From contig CAYOBW010000278.1 in the NCBI GenBank assembly GCA_964402115.1, positions 1-9,794 of the forward strand: DNA of 9,794 nucleotides, given 5' to 3'. The translations under genes were made by a program, and so were the position numbers. Below the pieces are notes generated by a model. It had not been told where the DNA came from. It saw only the letters and a list, made by a program, of their open reading frames with translations, and did no database searches. Shown in pieces: positions 5,561 through 9,794 of this stretch (position 1 is its first letter; every line of letters begins with the position of its first letter). Source of the stretch: CAYOBW01 sp964402115. GTDB lineage: Bacteria > Verrucomicrobiota > Kiritimatiellia > UBA8416 > CAYOBW01.

Positions 5561-6646
5561 ATGAAGATCGACGTCGCTTGCGGGGGAACGGGCGGGCACA
5601 TTTTCCCGGGTCTGGCCACGGCCCGCGTGATGCAGGCGCACGGCCACGACGTCCTGCTCTGGCTCTCCGGTCGCGAGGTCGAGACGGTCTCTGTCGAAGG
5701 CTGGCAGGGGCCTGTGCAGCGCGTGCACGCCTCCGGCTTCCCGAATGGCTTGAGCCTGCGCGCCGTACCCGTGGCCTTTCGCATGGGCGTGGCGGTGCTG
5801 CAGAGCCTGGCGTACATGCGCCGACGGCGGCCGGATGTCCTGCTCGCCATGGGCAGCTATGCGTCCGTGGGGCCGGCGCTGGCCGCGCAGCAGCTGCGCG
5901 TGCCGTACGTCCTGCACGAGGCGAACGCGGTCGCCGGCCGGGCGGTATCGTTCCTCGCGAATGGGGCTGCCGCCGTGGGGCTGACCTTCGCCGCCACCGC
6001 CAAGTTCTTCAGCGGCGTGCGCACGGCCGCCACGGGGCTGCCGCTGCGCCTGGAGGTCACCGGCGAGGGGCCGCGCCTGGACTTGCCCGAGAACGTCTTC
6101 ACGCTGTTGGTGATGGGCGGCAGCCAGGGGGCGCACCGGCTGAACGAGGTTGCGGTCGAAACGGTCTGCAGCCTGGCGGGCCGCGGCGTGGAGCTGCAGG
6201 TCATGCACCTGACCGGTCGCCACGACGAAACGTGGGTGGCCGACCGGTACCGTGCCGCGCGGGTTGAGCACCGGGTCTACGGCTTCCTGCGGGAGATGGG
6301 GGCGGCGTATCGCTCCGCCAGCCTGGCCGTGGCGCGGGCCGGGGCGGCTTCGTGCATGGAGCTGGCGGCGTGCGGCGTGCCGACCCTCTTCGTGCCCTTG
6401 CCCACGGCGCAGCGCGATCACCAGACGGCCAACGCGCGGGCGATGGAATCGGCCGGTGGCGCCGATGTCGTGGCGGAGAAGGACTTCTCCCCCGCCTGGC
6501 TGGGTGACTACGTCGAGCGCCTGCTGCGGCAGCCGGAGGAGCTGGCACGCATGCGCGAGGCCATGGTTTCGCTGCGTGCCACGCACGCCGCCGAACGCCT
6601 TGCGGACCTCGTCGAATCCTGCGCCCGCCCCGAGAAGCGCCGCTGA
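5561..6646 (+). CDS. murG: MurG-type UDP-N-acetylglucosamine transferase (peptidoglycan lipid II synthesis)
   Basis: 361 residues, close to E. coli MurG (355). It is a two-domain GT-B glycosyltransferase: the N-domain has GGTGGH (8-13) with the conserved histidine, GSYASVGPA near 97-105 and LHEANAVAGR; the C-domain has MGGSQGAHRLNE (185-196), a YGFLREMGAAY acceptor-side segment, ARAGAASCMELAACG (258-272) with E267 at the place of the UDP-ribose-binding E269 of E. coli, and the sugar-binding region DHQTANA (286-292) with Q288. MurG adds GlcNAc to lipid I at the inner face of the membrane. The ATG at 5561 starts the conserved Rossmann strand directly, though no clear Shine-Dalgarno site precedes it, perhaps because of coupling to fucP. 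It lies outside any visible division/cell-wall (dcw) gene cluster, so it may be the sole relocated MurG or a paralogue with another acceptor. Confidence 0.85.
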   Translation: MKIDVACGGTGGHIFPGLATARVMQAHGHDVLLWLSGREVETVSVEGWQGPVQRVHASGFPNGLSLRAVPVAFRMGVAVLQSLAYMRRRRPDVLLAMGSYASVGPALAAQQLRVPYVLHEANAVAGRAVSFLANGAAAVGLTFAATAKFFSGVRTAATGLPLRLEVTGEGPRLDLPENVFTLLVMGGSQGAHRLNEVAVETVCSLAGRGVELQVMHLTGRHDETWVADRYRAARVEHRVYGFLREMGAAYRSASLAVARAGAASCMELAACGVPTLFVPLPTAQRDHQTANARAMESAGGADVVAEKDFSPAWLGDYVERLLRQPEELARMREAMVSLRATHAAERLADLVESCARPEKRR

Positions 6647-6656
6647 GGCCGTGAAC

Positions 6657-7562
6657 TTACGCCCAGAGGTTGGAGGGATACTCGCCCGCCGCCACCAGCC
6701 CGGCAATCCGCTCCACCGATTCCACGCGATCCTGCGGGTTGGTGATGCCGAACCACGCGCTGGTGGTCTTCATCACGCGCACCGTGGCATGCCGCTGGGC
6801 GACGAGCTCGCCGATCGCGGTCGGGATGACGAGCTCCGACTTCGGTACGGTCCGCGAGGTGGCCAGAAACGCCTCGAACTGGCGCTCGAACTGCGGGAAT
6901 AGCGCGGGCGTGAAGCCCCAGAAGTTCATGGATGACAGCTCTTCGCCCGTCAGGCGTTTGCCCGCGTCGGGCCCCGCGGTCAGCCGGGCGCCGGCGCCTT
7001 CCTTGATGATGGAGGCCGCCTCCACGATGCTCTGCAGGTGACCGTTCTCGTTCGCCTGGCAGATGCCGCGCGTCACGGAGCCGTGATCGGAGAGTGTGTT
7101 GCGCAGCATGAAGCCGACCATGCAGTAGTCCGTACTGTCGGGCTGCATTTTGTTGAGGGTGCGCGCCAGCACGGCGTAGGCATCGCGGCCGTAGAAATCG
7201 TCCGCGTTGATGGCCGCAAAGGGGCCGTTTACGAGGCCGCGGCAGGCCAGAACGGCTTGCACCGTGCCCCAGGGCTTGGTTCGCCCCTCCGGCACCGCGT
7301 AGCCGGCTGGCAGGTCATCGAGCTCCTGGAAGGCGTAGGCGGTCTCGACGTGCCTGGCGATGCGGGCGCCGATCGAGGCCCGGAACGTCTCCTCGATATC
7401 ATGGCGGATGATGAACACCACCTTCTGGAATCCTGCGCGCAGGGCGTCATAGACCGAGTAGTCGATGATGAATTCCCCGGAGGGGCCCATCGGGTCCATC
7501 TGCTTCAGGCCGCCGTAACGGCTGCCGATGCCCGCCGCCAGAATCACGAGTGTCTTGTCCAT
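6657..7562 (-). CDS. sugar-phosphate nucleotidyltransferase (NTP-transferase fold)
   Basis: 301 residues, complete. The N-terminus carries the nucleotide-binding signature LAAGIGSRYGGLKQ (8-21), followed by GPSGEFIIDYSVYDALRAGF, TKPWGTVQAVLA (95-106) and the metal-binding NADDFYG (119-125). This is the GlmU/RmlA-like pyrophosphorylase fold, which joins a sugar 1-phosphate to an NTP and releases pyrophosphate. It matches a subfamily seen in Bacteroidetes and Firmicutes, usually named only as nucleotidyltransferase; neither the sugar nor the base can be assigned here. No C-terminal acyltransferase repeats are present, unlike GlmU. A GGGGGA site lies 9 nt before the ATG. It follows nrdJ on the same strand after 98 nt and converges on murG with 10 nt between stops and no terminator visible there. 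Confidence 0.88.
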   Translation of the reverse strand: MDKTLVILAAGIGSRYGGLKQMDPMGPSGEFIIDYSVYDALRAGFQKVVFIIRHDIEETFRASIGARIARHVETAYAFQELDDLPAGYAVPEGRTKPWGTVQAVLACRGLVNGPFAAINADDFYGRDAYAVLARTLNKMQPDSTDYCMVGFMLRNTLSDHGSVTRGICQANENGHLQSIVEAASIIKEGAGARLTAGPDAGKRLTGEELSSMNFWGFTPALFPQFERQFEAFLATSRTVPKSELVIPTAIGELVAQRHATVRVMKTTSAWFGITNPQDRVESVERIAGLVAAGEYPSNLWA

Positions 7563-7595
7563 GTGCCGTCATCCCCCTGTGTGGTTGCCAGCGGC

Positions 7596-7616
7596 ACGCC
7601 GGCGAAGGGCCGGCGT
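7596..7616. repeat. palindromic hairpin between nrdJ and the nucleotidyltransferase gene
   Basis: ACGCCGGC (7596-7603) and GCCGGCGT (7609-7616) form a perfect 8-bp inverted repeat around a 5-nt loop. On the minus strand it starts 45 nt after the nrdJ stop and could end nrdJ transcription, though no T-run follows. Read on that strand it begins GGGACG and has GCCCTTC in the middle, as in the hairpin at 3152-3175, so it may belong to the same broad class of intergenic palindromes. Confidence 0.55.
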
Positions 7617-7630
7617 CCCAAACGCCAAGT

Positions 7631-7659
7631 AGTCTAGGTTACGCGCGCACGCGGCGCAA
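7631..7659 (-). promoter_or_regulatory. weak candidate promoter for the nucleotidyltransferase
   Basis: On the minus strand TTGCGC (7659-7654) is followed after 17 nt by TAGACT (7636-7631), matching the -35 and -10 boxes at 3 and 4 of 6 positions. Transcription would start near 7625 and include the palindrome at 7596-7616. Weak by sequence, but it sits in the only space available for a promoter independent of nrdJ. Confidence 0.2.
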
Positions 7660-7660
7660 G

Positions 7661-9794
<2,134 letters not shown>

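Noticed and set aside
4160..6706. 848-codon open frame on the minus strand
   Set aside because: It runs antisense across both fucP and murG, whose protein products are clearly recognisable. Its translation is rich in His, Arg, Gly and Gln with no family resemblance, as expected for the complement of GC-rich codons.

Overview
The window is a GC-rich, gene-dense bacterial chromosome segment. It holds seven complete protein genes, one gene cut by the right edge, and possibly the tail of another cut by the left edge. I see no RNA gene, CRISPR array, transposase or phage gene. A secreted DUF1080 (3-keto-disaccharide hydrolase) protein, a stand-alone URO-D-superfamily protein, rhamnose- and fucose-type proton symporters and a class II (B12-dependent) ribonucleotide reductase occur together here. 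This suggests a polysaccharide-degrading member of the PVC group (Kiritimatiellota, Lentisphaerota, Verrucomicrobiota or Planctomycetota). That placement is inference from gene content, not a phylogenetic result.

Left block (181-3132, + strand): DUF1080 protein, URO-D-like protein and rhaT, with gaps of 4 and 50 nt, read as one sugar-use operon. Its products would be a periplasmic glycoside-processing enzyme, a cytoplasmic URO-D-fold enzyme of unknown reaction, and an L-rhamnose/H+ symporter. The block ends in a 167-nt gap that carries three palindromic hairpins, two of them near-identical copies. This gap lies between the convergent rhaT and a minus-strand zinc-ribbon Nudix hydrolase gene (3300-3965).

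Middle block (4181-6646, + strand): a FucP-family sugar/H+ symporter followed 15 nt later by a murG-type glycosyltransferase. A 215-nt region, divergent from the Nudix gene, precedes fucP and contains two strong potential hairpins close to the fucP start codon.

Right block (6657-9794, - strand): the 3' part of nrdJ, then a 98-nt gap with another palindrome, then an NTP-transferase-fold sugar nucleotidyltransferase that converges on murG with only 10 nt between stop codons.

Functionally the window mixes uptake of deoxy sugars (rhamnose, fucose), sugar-nucleotide and peptidoglycan chemistry (nucleotidyltransferase, MurG) and nucleotide metabolism (Nudix, NrdJ). No rhamnose or fucose catabolic enzyme (isomerase, kinase, aldolase) and no regulator gene lies inside the window. 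I did not find a convincing new multi-gene system. The most unusual items are the palindromic intergenic elements, the structured fucP leader and the DUF1080/URO-D-like/rhaT association.
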